Below are positions 54,801 to 64,000 of a stretch of DNA of 64,000 nt, one piece after another. The position numbers were made by a program, and so were the translations under genes. Position 1 is the first letter of the stretch. Each line of letters begins with the position of its first letter. The DNA lies in assembly GCA_016271365.2 (NCBI GenBank), contig CM057459.1, positions 493,719,501-493,783,500 of the forward strand, written 5' to 3'. The notes under the pieces were generated by a model. It had not been told where the DNA came from, did not search any database, and saw nothing but the letters and a program-made list of their open reading frames with translations. Source of the stretch: Neoceratodus forsteri (Eukaryota > Chordata > Ceratodontiformes > Ceratodontidae).

Positions 54801-55469
54801 ATGGTGCCCCCCAGCAGATCCACTCTGACTAAGGAAGAGACTTTGAAAGTTGGCTAATCAAAGAAATGCTTTCTCTGCGGGTGGTGCAGAAGTCAAGAAC
54901 CACCCTCATCACCCACTGGGGGACCCTCAACCAGTACGTTTTAACTGCACCCTTCCAGACATGCTGGACACCCTCCACCCAAAAGACAAGCATAGGTGTA
55001 GCCAGCAGATTAGCACCTTGGTACACACATACAATTGCACCAAAAATGACGCTACTGGGTTCTCCTCCTACCACCTCATCTTTGGGAGGAAGGCCCGCCT
55101 GTCAGTTGATGTCTGCTTTGGGGTCTCTCCAGATGGGGTCCAAGCTGAAAACTATCTGCAGTATGTACAGAAACTGAAAGCTCAATTGAACCATGCATAT
55201 AAACTGGCCCAGACAGTGGCCGCTAAAAGAAATCTCACCAACAAAGAGAGGCATGACAAAAACGTAAAGTCTCAAGAGGTACAGCCCGGAGACCATGTGT
55301 TACGCAATATGGGACTACATGGCAAGCACAAAATTGCTGATAGGTGGCACCATCTTCCTTATGTAGTAGTTGGAAAGTTGGATGATCTACCAGCATACAA
55401 GGTACGCCCAGAGAATAACTCCAAAGCTGTCAAGACCATGCACCGTATCCACTTGCTGCCTATCGCCCA

Positions 55470-56191
55470 AGTTATTATTGAAGCTGAGCCAGCAGACATT
55501 GCCTCCCCTGGGCCAGTGACTCATGCTGCTGCAAAAAAAGAGACAGAGTCAACCTATCCCAGTAGTTACAGATTTAAGGTTTCCCCTGCAGCAGGCCCAG
55601 AATGATAGTGACTGTCAGTCCACCTCTGACGAAAGTGACTATGGTAATGCCTATTATCCCTCCTATGGACTGAGTCAGTTGTTTCATGGAAATCCTATGC
55701 AGAATCATGGGGATGAAGCTGGGCCTTCTGGATTGCCTAATCCCCCAGCTTCGTCCTTGGAGCCAGTGCTCCCTGAAAGTGAGGTGCAAAGCATCACATC
55801 TGAGGTTGCGGACTCTCTGTGTTTTGCAGAACTGTGTGAATTACCTGAAGAAGGGGCTGATGGTCTGAGTCTCCCTGGTGACACACCAGAACCTGAAGAA
55901 CAATGTGAGAGTGTTGACAGCCCCCCTTCAGTGCCTCAAAGCCTAATTGTGCTACAGCCTCCTAAAAATGAGCAACCTGGGCCTTTGTCACAGGATAATA
56001 ATGAGCAAAGTGTTGTAGAAACAGAGCCTACAGAGCAAGGAGCTGACAGTGGTCCCATTTTAGATATTCCCATCCATGCAGAGGCACCTCTCACAAGTGA
56101 CGAAAGCTCCAAAGTTAGTGCTGAAAGTACAGAAACTATGGCTGCTCCCCAAGAAAGACTGGCCGAGCTGTCAAGCAGTACTATGCTTTAG
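55470..56191 (+). pseudogene. Acidic C-terminal extension of the gypsy polyprotein
   Basis: After the integrase C-terminus the frame passes by a frameshift into an open segment (55,523-56,191) rich in Glu, Ser and Pro: NDSDCQSTSDESDYGNAYY, DTPEPEEQCESVDSPPSV, ending LSSSTML. It is about 190 residues past the conserved region, without Cys/His motifs or membrane segments, so it does not look like an envelope. It stayed open despite decay of the upstream pol, which is worth noting. Function unknown. Confidence 0.6.
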
Positions 56192-56634
56192 TTATGATTC
56201 CCTTGGAGGCCCATGGATTTGCCTCTCAATGTGGTTCACAAAGGGGTTTATGTCTCACCAAGCTCACTGCCCAAATTGAGCTTGACGGCCAATTCCAGGT
56301 TACTCATTTTCCCCTCTCACCATGGTGCCCCTGCTCCATCCGGCCCCAAGTTAGCTGATAGGGAAGGGCCCCCTCTTACATTGTTTAATGTGCAAGAAGT
56401 TATTACCTGAAGCAGTAATGTGATGTTACTAATGTGTTAATCATAGTGGAGTCAGCATTACCTGTATAAAGCATACATAAATATTGTCAATATGGATGTA
56501 GTAATGCAAAGTATATTGAAAGGTATAGTGATGTAACATGCTAATGATATATATGTCTCATTTATATTGCATTTTTGATATTGTGATGGTACAGACTTGA
56601 TGCGGATGCCAAGTTTTCTCCAGGCAGGAAAGGG
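56192..56634 (+). other. Gypsy 3' untranslated region and polypurine tract
   Basis: Between the last open frame and the LTR. The purine-rich AGGCAGGAAAGGG at 56,622-56,634 directly precedes the LTR start and is the likely plus-strand primer. Confidence 0.65.
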
Positions 56635-58077
56635 CGTAACACCCCCTACAAATGGGGGTTCTCGAAAAGTCTTCCTTGAGCTTACCTAAATGCTCCCTGC
56701 CAGGCTGGTGTTCTGCATTTTAGCAGTTTAAATGTATTGCCACAGAGTGCCTGTATAGCCTCTGTGTACTCTCTCTTTAAGAGCTGCCTGGATTGCAGTC
56801 ATAATTAATCTGAGAGGGAGCTCTGTTAGAAGATGTACTTGTTTGCTGATCATTTGTTAGAGTAGTAATAATACTGCAGTTTGTTCTAACCTGCCTTCTT
56901 TGCAGTATGGACAGTTCTGTTTGTTTCCATCATCTTGGTCTTGGACTGCAGAATGGGCCAATCAGTACATTTGGGACTCTAAAATGGAGCCTGCCTACAG
57001 GGTTTGGTGGGACCAAAACTTGTAGGAATTGTAGTTTTGGTCTTTTGGCGCCTAAATTAACCTGGAGGGGGAGCACTTGTTGTGAATGACAGACAGATCA
57101 GTCAACTGAACCTTTTAGATCTTGGGGAAAGTTCCACACTGCTTGCAGTTTCAGTTAGATCTGAGTTGGGAAGTGAAGAAGTAACAGCTCAAGATAGTTC
57201 GAGCAGCAATCCATAGTGGATTCGCGTGGGAGAACTGTGGAAAGGCCTAAGTTTGACCTGGATGCCTGCCTGCCGTTCCTGAGAGGGAACCTGTGCTTTT
57301 TTCGGACTGAATCCAAATTTGAAGAGCGAATTAAGCCACTGAATTGTGACCAGGCTTTATCCTGAAAAAGACCGAAGAGTTGCTGAATGCAATCGGCCTG
57401 TCAGGACTTCCAGCTACCTCTAATCTCCTGGATTGTGCAGCGACTCTGTAATTGCGACCGGAGAGCCATTTGCCTGGTACAGTGGAATCTCCTTACATGT
57501 GAATGCGCTGTGTGCTTATAGTGGGTAGTGATTTGGTTCCCCACTGTGAGTCTGAACTGTATTTTGCTTGCTGGAGGCTGTATCCAGCTCCACGGACTGA
57601 ATCCGTATCCATTTCTGTTTGCCATGGCCCTGCTACACTGGCCCAGTCAGAATACCTGCTACACAGAGAAAGTCATCGATAAGAGACCGGCCTGGGGATC
57701 AGCCCCCTGCTCAATGCCTTGAATAGGAAAAATGCCTTGGTGATTTGTGTGGGCCCTGCATCTCTGGGCACTCCATCTCAACAGCCTGCAGTCTTGATTT
57801 CATCCTGCCTGTGTCAAGTATTGGGTATCGTGAGTAAACATCAGGGTAGCTCCCTGCAACAACAGCTAAATCTAAAAGTGTTGTCATCTGATTGTCTTGT
57901 TGCGTTTTCTTTTACGAACTGAGCCCTCCGACTCCAGATTACAAATAGTGTGTGTTGTGCATGTTGCTTTCTTCCATCACAGGGCCCCAACCAGCTGCAA
58001 CGTTCCTGACTAGCCCACCATTTTCCTACCTGGGTACCCAGATTGTGTGACTGTGTAGGGTCTCTGAACCCAAGCCA
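56635..58077 (+). mobile_element. Ty3/gypsy 3' LTR, truncated at its right end
   Basis: Starts CGTAAC (TG decayed to CG) then ACCCCCTACAAATGGGGG, as in the solo LTR at 7,728. Its middle (57,061-57,654) is the near-identical partner of 41,586-42,179. It continues through GGGCCCCAACCAGCTGCAAC at about 57,980 and CCTGGGTACCCAG at 58,028, which match the solo LTR at 8,900-8,955, then stops near 58,077 where a fold-back begins. About 470 bp of LTR end are missing. Confidence 0.88.
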
Positions 58078-58267
58078 GTGACCAGCACAGCTCTCCTCTC
58101 ACCACCACAGCTGGTCAGCAACTGAGCTGTCAATGAGCACTCATTGAATGACAGCTTACTCTGAGCTGTCAATCAATGTCAATGAGCACGTACTGTATAT
58201 AGTATGTGCTCATTGATAGCTCAGTCAGTGGCCAGCAATGGTGGTTAGAGGAAAGCTGTGCTGGTCC
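58078..58267. repeat. Fold-back with ~75-bp arms
   Basis: GTGACCAGCACAGCTCTCCT, CACCACCACAGCTGGTCAGC and CTGAGCTGTCAATGAGCAC on the left pair with GTGCTCATTGATAGCTCAG, GGCCAGCAATGGTGG and GGAAAGCTGTGCTGGTC on the right. The centre also holds TGAGCTGTCAATCAATGTCA. Confidence 0.9.
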
Positions 58268-58530
58268 CAACCTTGGGTTATGGTTGAAGGGGGAGCAGGG
58301 TGGTGGGTCACTACCTGCCAGGGGGGGCGGGGGTTCACTAGACCACCAGGGGAATTATTTTTTTCTCAATGGGCCGGCAAGCATGGGGGCTGGACCACTA
58401 GCACCACCAGCACCAGGGAGATCTTGGTCCTAGAACTAGCATGGGTGCGGGTGGGGGGAGGGACCACTACCTATGAGGTATACTGTTTTTGTCTTACTTA
58501 GGGTAACCATCATCAGGGGGAGGGATGACT
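58268..58530. repeat. Degenerate lead-in to the minisatellite
   Basis: Longer units with GACCAC/CACTAG, ACCACCAGGG and TTTTTCTCA..GGGC.GGCAA pieces, related to flanks both sides of the array (58,550 and 59,215). Confidence 0.6.
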
Positions 58531-58534
58531 AACC

Positions 58535-59220
58535 ACCAGGGAGATATTTTCTTTCTCAGCAGGCTGGCAATCAGAGGGAGGAGTGACCACAAACCACCAG
58601 GGAAGGGACTACAGTATACAATATGGGGGATCAGGGAGGGGGAGGTCACTGGCCACCAGGGAAGGAAGGGTTCCATATACAGTACAGGGGATCAGGGAGG
58701 GGAAGAGCCACTGGCCACCAGGAAAGGGGTTACAGTATACAATATGGGATCAGGGAGGGGGTGGTCACTGGCCACCAGGAAGGAGGGTTCCATATACAGT
58801 ACAGGGATCAGGGAGGGGAAGAGCCACTGGCCACCAGGAAAGGGGTTACATTATACAGTATGGGGCATCAGGGAGGGGGAGGTCACTGGCCACCAGAGAA
58901 GGGGTTACAGTATACAATATGGGGGATCAGGAAGGGGGTGGTCACTGGCCACCAGGGAAGGAGGGGTTCCATATACAGTACAGGGGATCAGGGAGGGGAA
59001 GAGCCACTGGCCACCAGGAAAGGGGTTACATTATACAGTATGGGGCATCAGGGAGGAGGATGGACTGCTAGACACCAGGAAAGGGGTTCTATTGTACAGT
59101 ACAGGGAATTGGGGAGGGGAAGGACCACTAGACACCAGGGAAGAGGTTGCATTATACAGTTTGGGAGATCTGGGAGGTGAAAAGACCCCTACTCACCAGG
59201 AAAAACATTTCTTTTTCATC
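58535..59220 (+). repeat. 57-62-bp minisatellite, about 11 units
   Basis: Each unit has CCACCAGGRAAGG, a TACAGTATACAATATGGGG-like or CCATATACAGTACAGGGG-like line, and ATCAGGGAGGGG. Starts of CCACCAG at 58,594, 58,653, 58,715, 58,772, 58,831, 58,890 and 58,949 give spacings of 57-62. Two unit types (ATATGGGG and AGTACAGGGG) alternate, indicating a two-unit higher-order repeat. The long plus-strand frames are by-products. Confidence 0.93.
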
Positions 59221-59930
59221 AGGCGGGCATTGGGAGGGGGGAAGGACCACTTTACACCTGGGAAAACGTATTTATTTATGTTTGGTCCAGCGACCAGCAT
59301 GAGGGGGTACAACTAGATGCCAGAAAACAACATTATATTTATATTCAGGCCAACGATCAGCAGGGGGGACCACTAACCTCCAGGGAAGGTTTAAATAAGT
59401 GTTATCTCTTCAACAGGGAGGAGATCTGGGGGGAGGGCACCATCCACCAGGGACTGCAGCTGCGTATAGAGCAGGTGCTGGGGCAGCACTATGCTCCCTG
59501 CAGTCTATGCAATTGGGCCCATAATGGGCATGCAACTGGTCACCTAGCACCTTGCATGCCCAATGGGCTCATTTTCATGACTGCCTTCATGAACTTGGAA
59601 TAACGAGGGGTGCTATTCCTTGTGGGCCCATGCTCCTGGCTGCATGTCAGGGAGGCATTACTGAGGTAGTGTTGGTGGTACTGGTGTTACCGCTGCCTCG
59701 GACTGGCTCTATTCACAGTTGGCTAATGGGGAGCACTAGCTGGCTGTGAATAGCAATTTTAGATGCCTGGGCAACCGCAGAGCTCAACACAAAAGTTTGC
59801 ATAGCCTTTGCGAGTTTTTGTGAATCAGGGCCTGAAGATCTTCATGAATACTGGACACAAATCATCCTACAGCAAAGGGATATCAAGTGGGATCAGATGT
59901 GTTGTGTCACATAAGTACGTAACACTACTA
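59221..59930. other. Repeat flank with short palindrome and Harbinger-like end
   Basis: CTATTCACAGTTGGCTA at 59,709 pairs with TAGCTGGCTGTGAATAG ending at 59,754. GTTTTTGTGAATCAGGGCCT at 59,814-59,833 resembles the right terminal repeat of Harbinger-type MITEs (AGGSCCTGATTCAC read inverted). No gene. Confidence 0.45.
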
Positions 59931-61228
59931 ATAGAACATAGAAACATAGAATTTGACAACAGATAAGGACCGCTTGGCCCACCTAGTCTGCCCATTTTCC
60001 TACCTAACAGATAAGCTGCAGATTCTAGTTAACCAACAGCTTACTTCCTCCTACCCCCACTAGGACTGCCTTATGTCTGTCCCATGCATTCTTGAATTCC
60101 CCCACTGTTCTTGACTCCACAACCTCCTCAGGGAGGCTGTTCCATGCATCCACAACCCTCTCCATGAAAAAATACTTCCTCACATTACCTCTGAGCCATC
60201 CTCCCCTCTATCTTCAAATTGTGCCCCCTTGTTCTTGCACATCTCTTTTTCTGAAAGATGCTACCCTCTTTGACTTTGTTGATTCCTATAAGGTACTTGA
60301 AAGTTTCTATCATGTTCCGTCTCTCCCTTCTTTCCTCAAGGGTATACATATTAAGCTCCTTTAGTCTTTCTTTGTATGTCTTCTGGTGGAGACCCTGCAC
60401 CATTTTGGTGGCCCTCCTCCTGACAGTCTCCACTCTGTCTATGTCTTTGCAGAGATGGGGTCTCCAGAACTGCACACAGTGCTCCAGATGGGGTCTCACC
60501 AACTGTCTGTACAGAGGGATAACAACTTCCTGTTTTCTACTATTGATGCCTCTCCTATGCATCCCAGTATCCCCCAGCCTTCCTTACTGACTTTCGCATT
60601 GCTTGCCCACCTTTAGGTCATCTGATTATAATTACCCCAGGTCCCTTTCCATTTTTACTGTAGTCAGTATCTCACCCCCATTGTGTACACTTCCTGGGTT
60701 TTGTTTCCCAGGTGCTTTACCTTTACCTTTGCATTGAATCTGAGCTGCCATACATTTGGCCATTCCTCCAACCTTGCAAGTCCCTTCTCATCCTTTCCAC
60801 TCCATCTTGTGTATCAACCCTGTTGCAGATCTTTGTGTCATCTACAAAGAGACATACTTTTCCTTTCAGTTCCTCTGCAATGTCACTTATAAAGACATTA
60901 AAAAGGACCAGTCCCAGTACTGAACCCTGCGGTACCCCACTAGTAACCCTTCTTTCTTCACTGTGGACTCCGTTTGCTACTACCCTTTGCGTCGTGTTGT
61001 CTAGCCAATATTTCATCCAGGCTACCATCTTGGGACCCACTCCAAGGCTGGCTAACTTGTGTATTAATCTTTTGTGCGGGACTGTATCAAATGCCTTGCT
61101 AAAATCTAGGTAAGCCATGTCCACAGCCCCTCCCTGGTCTACTACTTTGGTCACCCAGTCAAAGAAATCTACTAGATTCGTCTGACACGACCTTCCCATC
61201 GTGAATCCATGCTGCCTTGGGTCCTGTG
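59931..61228 (-). pseudogene. CR1 LINE (copy 2), 3' part: RT and C-terminus
   Basis: Minus strand: RT at 61,199-60,723 (AYLDFSKAFDTVPHKRLIHK, RRVTSGVPQGSVLG, CLFVDDTKICNRV, where FADD has become FVDD), then C-terminus at 60,562-60,185 ([58 protein letters not shown]). The 3' tail is TCTATGTTTCTATG-type sequence at 59,937. It is interrupted upstream by the insertion at 61,229 within the block GSQDPRQHGF seen in copy 1. Confidence 0.95.
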
Positions 61229-62580
61229 AGTATCCTGTGAAAATAGCGAGGAAATAATTGTGACAAGATAATCATGAAGATAGAACAGCAAAGTCATTTA
61301 TAGCGACTGACGTTAAATAGCGCATGCCATTAATGGCGACTTTGGCCGCGTCAAATTAGCGCCAATGAAATAGATCCATAAATATATGAGCGTGAGACCC
61401 TCAGTCATTAATTTTCTCAGGGATATGTAAGTCCCTCTTGTTGTCCTCTGGTACGATCTCCTGAAACTGTAAAAATGTTTAGGGTCAGACATCAATTATA
61501 TTATCAATTTTGCAAGGTAAACGCTTTCAGACACAATGCCCGGTCTGCTAGTTGCCAGAGGTTTCCCCCATGATCTGGTAAGCAGGGGAGCTACTGGGGG
61601 TGGAGGCAGTACTGAAAGTATTATTGAGGGCAGGCTTAGCCCACTACAAAGGTGCAGCTGCAATGGTAGAAATCAGCAGTAAACCGCTGCACTGTACACC
61701 AAGCCTGCATTGACTGCCGTAAAAGAACATTTGCTTCTGTTTGTTCCTGCTGCCAGTATCATCAGTTGTCTGACCCTCTAGCCAGCCATGATGTCAGGTC
61801 TGCTAGTTGTTGTATGTTCCCACCTAGCCCAGTAAGCAGGGAGGCAGAGGTGATACAAGAGGCATCTTTTGGGGGCAGGCTTGGGCCACTACAAAGATGC
61901 AGCTGCACGAGCGGCTGCCCGTGGAGCAGCTGTAAACGTGGATGACTCATGCAGGAGTGTCGGGAGTCACTCAGCATGAATCTGCCAGCCAGACACTGCC
62001 CAGGAGGCTTTTCCTTTTTCAATTTCTGTCATTATTAAGTTTTATTGTATGTTTTTACCTTGTACACTGTGAGCTTATTACTTTAATATAAAGCTTATAA
62101 GACTGAGTCAAATTAGAGAACAGAAAGAGGTTTGAATTGCTCAAGGTTAGTTAGACTACATTTTTGAACTGAGGGCTGGCACTATGCATGGCTTTTTTGA
62201 TGAATGTATACTATATGTTACAAGATTACATAGAAAATGTTGGTTTTTGAATGATGGAAAGCATATGTCAGGAGTTTCTCATTGATCTGATTAATCGTGA
62301 GTTGAGTAATCACCTGGTTTGTTAACGATTTCTCTGATTCCAGGGACCACTGAACATCAGACGTAGTTCTTTTCAGTATAATTGTTTTTATCACATCTGT
62401 AAGGGAAATCAGGTATCCTGTGATAATGAGGGGAGGATACAATAGCTGAGCAAGACAGTTCGATATAATTGCTCTTGAGGTATTTTTACATTCGCTATAC
62501 TTTCAGTCAGCTATTGAGTTTGCCTATTGGCCCTGTATTTTGAAATCTTGATTTTTTTTCGAATTTTGACATAGAACCGA
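61229..62580. mobile_element. Unclassified 1.35-kb insertion in CR1 copy 2
   Basis: TCCTGTG is present at 61,222-61,228 and again at 62,581-62,587, and CR1 copy 1 has the site uninterrupted (GGTCCTGTGACCCACTGGCC). The insert has two related blocks (about 61,535-61,690 and 61,795-61,950: GTCTGCTAGTTG, AAGCAGGG, GGGCAGGCTT.G.CCACTAC, GCAGCTGCA). GTATCCTGTGA occurs just after the start and again at 62,413. No transposase found. The 7-bp duplication fits several DNA-transposon groups. Confidence 0.75.
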
Positions 62581-64000
62581 TCCTGTGCCCCACTGACCTC
62601 TAGGTACTCAACAATTCTTTCCTTCAGAAGTGATTCCATCATTTTACGAACCACTGAGGTCAAACTAACTGGTCTGTAGCTTCCTGCCTCTGTTCTGCTC
62701 TCACTTTTGTGAAGAGGAATCACATCCCCCTCCTCCAGTCCTCAGGTACCACCCCATCCTCCCAAGATTTGTTAAAGAGAATAGTCGGTGGTGTCACTAG
62801 TTCTACCCTTAGTTCTTTTAGAATTCTTGGGTGAATCCCATCAGACCCCATTGCTTTGTCCACCTTCAATTTTATTAGTTCTGTCAGAACCCTCTCCTCT
62901 GTAAATGGACTGGTATTGACCCTCGTCTTCAGTGTTTCTCTTGTTTGGTTTAGGTACTGCCCCCTCCTCTTTCTTTGTGAATACTGAGCAGAAATATTCG
63001 TTCAGTATCCCTGCTTTTTCACTGTCACCCTCTGCCCACATTATCTCCCATTTATTAAGCCTCAGTTTCTCTCCTTTGGTCTTTCTTTGCTCCCTAATGT
63101 ACTCATAAAAGGTCTTATCCCCCTTCTTAACAGAGTTGGCTATCCTTTCCTTGGTTTGGGTCTTTGCTATTCTGACTGCCTTCCCTGCCTCTTTCTGCTT
63201 TAACTGATAAAGTTCTCTGTCCTGCTCCTTCTGTGTTTCCTTGTATTACCTGAATGCTATCCTTTTCTCCTTAACCTTCCCTGCCACCTCTTTTGAGAAC
63301 CACTGCGTTGTTTTCCTTCATTGTGTTTTGTTGATTTGCTTTACACAAAGGCTTGTTGCCTCTGTGATGGCTGTTTTGATTACTCCCCATTGTTCCTCCA
63401 CCCCCCTTCTTGTCTGTTTGCTAGTGCTTTTCTGAGGCACTCTCTCATTTTCCCAAAGTCAGCCCTCCTAAAGTCCAATACTCTTGCTTTTGTATGGCTT
63501 GATTGTATGGTTGTGTTTATCGTGAACCACACTGTTTGGTGGTCGCTTGTTTCCAGATAGCTACCCACTTCTAAATCTGAGATTCTTTCTCCATCCCCAT
63601 TTGAGAGCACCAGATCTAAGATTGCGCCCTCCTGAGTGGGTTCTAATACTAGCTGTCTGAGGCATGCTCCCTGTAGGGCATCAAGAATGATCCTGCTCTT
63701 GGATGTGCCTGCAGCAAAGGTACTCCCATTAACATCTGGCATATTCAGGTCCCCCATTAACAATATTTCCCATTTTTCTGCCATTTTAAGGATGCCTTCT
63801 ATCATTTCCTTGTCCATTCCTTCCCCCCTGAGATGGAGGTCTGTATACAACCCCCATGCGTATTGTGGTGCCATTTCCTGTCTCCAGGGTGACCCAGAGT
63901 GCCTCATCTGCTCCCTGTTTACTCTTTAGTTCTGTTGCTTTGATCCCTTCCTTTACATAGAAAGCTACTCCTCCTCCTCTTTACCCCCGTCCTCCCATAG
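62581..64000 (-). pseudogene. CR1 LINE (copy 2), 5' part: EN and linker, runs off the window
   Basis: Minus strand: endonuclease at 63,907-63,430 (WEILLMGDLNMPDVNGSTFA, SDLEVGSYLETSDHQTVWF), linker at 63,041-62,841 (EKAGILNEYFCSVFTKKEEG), and start of RT at 62,723-62,581 (MIPLHKSESRTEAGSYRPVS, KMMESLLKERIVEYLE). It shows the uninterrupted site where the L1 entered copy 1. The element continues beyond base 64,000. Confidence 0.95.

Larger units (their letters stand above)
51880..56634 (+). pseudogene. Ty3/gypsy pol: protease end, RT, RNase H, integrase
   Basis: In order on the plus strand: protease C-terminus and linker (51,966-52,385: DGVFLLIGTNAHRFG, LPEGLLVKPSILPA). RT (52,730-53,191: MLAAGMIQESRSPYASPTVV, VRMCVDYRAMN, VLDLRSRYYQI, LVHLDDVILF where the usual YxDD Tyr is His). 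RNase H (53,645-54,001: HMDTSLQGLGAVLYQ, HKLEFLALKWAI, KTDNNPLTYV, DADTLS). Integrase zinc region (54,450-54,575: LHNHMGHLGINRT, VKTCSH then a stop where the last Cys should be), catalytic core (VCIDFL near 54,640; IHYGAPQQIHSD near 54,795). C-terminus (55,255-55,460: GDHVLRN, KHKIADRWHHLPYVV, YKVRPE, LHR-like MHRIHLLPI). About seven stops or frameshifts. No gag. Domain order RT-RH-IN fits Ty3/gypsy. Confidence 0.93.

Noticed and set aside
55470..56191. Retroviral envelope
   Set aside because: No signal peptide, transmembrane segment, Cys pairs or fusion-peptide-like stretch; composition is acidic and disordered.
58525..59316. 263-codon plus-strand open frame
   Set aside because: It spans the 59-62-bp minisatellite; overlapping long frames exist in all three plus frames and none has a domain.

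Overview
This is repeat-derived DNA from a large animal genome. I see no intact host gene, rRNA gene, CRISPR array or bacterial operon. The element mix points to a non-mammalian vertebrate: DIRS, Crypton-type tyrosine recombinase, CR1 and L2-like LINEs, an L1 with a coiled-coil/RRM ORF1, a vertebrate-type Ty3/gypsy element, pogo/Tigger, hAT and many fold-back MITEs. An amphibian is my best guess, but that is inference from element content, not from a host gene.

Layout. 1-560 is a DIRS reverse transcriptase remnant. About 1.15-5.5 kb is a broken antisense L2-like LINE with insertions. 7,728-9,426 is a solo gypsy LTR. 10,891-21,744 is bounded by pogo/Tigger ends flanked by TA. It holds the two ends of a pogo transposase, a decayed Crypton-type tyrosine recombinase gene on the minus strand carrying a 75-bp (25-codon) minisatellite, and a 3.6-kb hAT element with a perfect 8-bp target duplication. 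23.2-24.3 kb and 32.8-33.7 kb are two copies of an unclassified family built of ~300-bp hairpin-forming units.

24.7-28.9 kb is a large inverted repeat of about 4 kb. Each arm carries three tandem tRNA-like units with pol III A- and B-box spacing, then GC-rich palindromic repeats up to the centre. A CR1 copy sits only in the right arm. 30-37 kb contains LINE scraps, fold-backs and MITEs. 37.4-41.0 kb is an L2/CR1-group LINE with a 2A-like peptide just before its endonuclease.

41.6-58.1 kb is a nest: a gypsy element (LTR fragment, then PR-RT-RH-IN and the 3' LTR) is split by an antisense CR1, and that CR1 is split in its endonuclease by a near-complete antisense L1 with a 16-bp target duplication. 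A 59-62 bp minisatellite follows at 58.5-59.2 kb. A second antisense CR1 fills 59.9 kb to the window end and is itself split by an unclassified 1.35-kb insertion.

Nothing here functions together as a pathway. The value of the window is in the insertion order, the structured non-coding repeats (tRNA-like triplets in a giant palindrome; a two-hairpin core shared by three MITEs) and the decayed recombinase gene.
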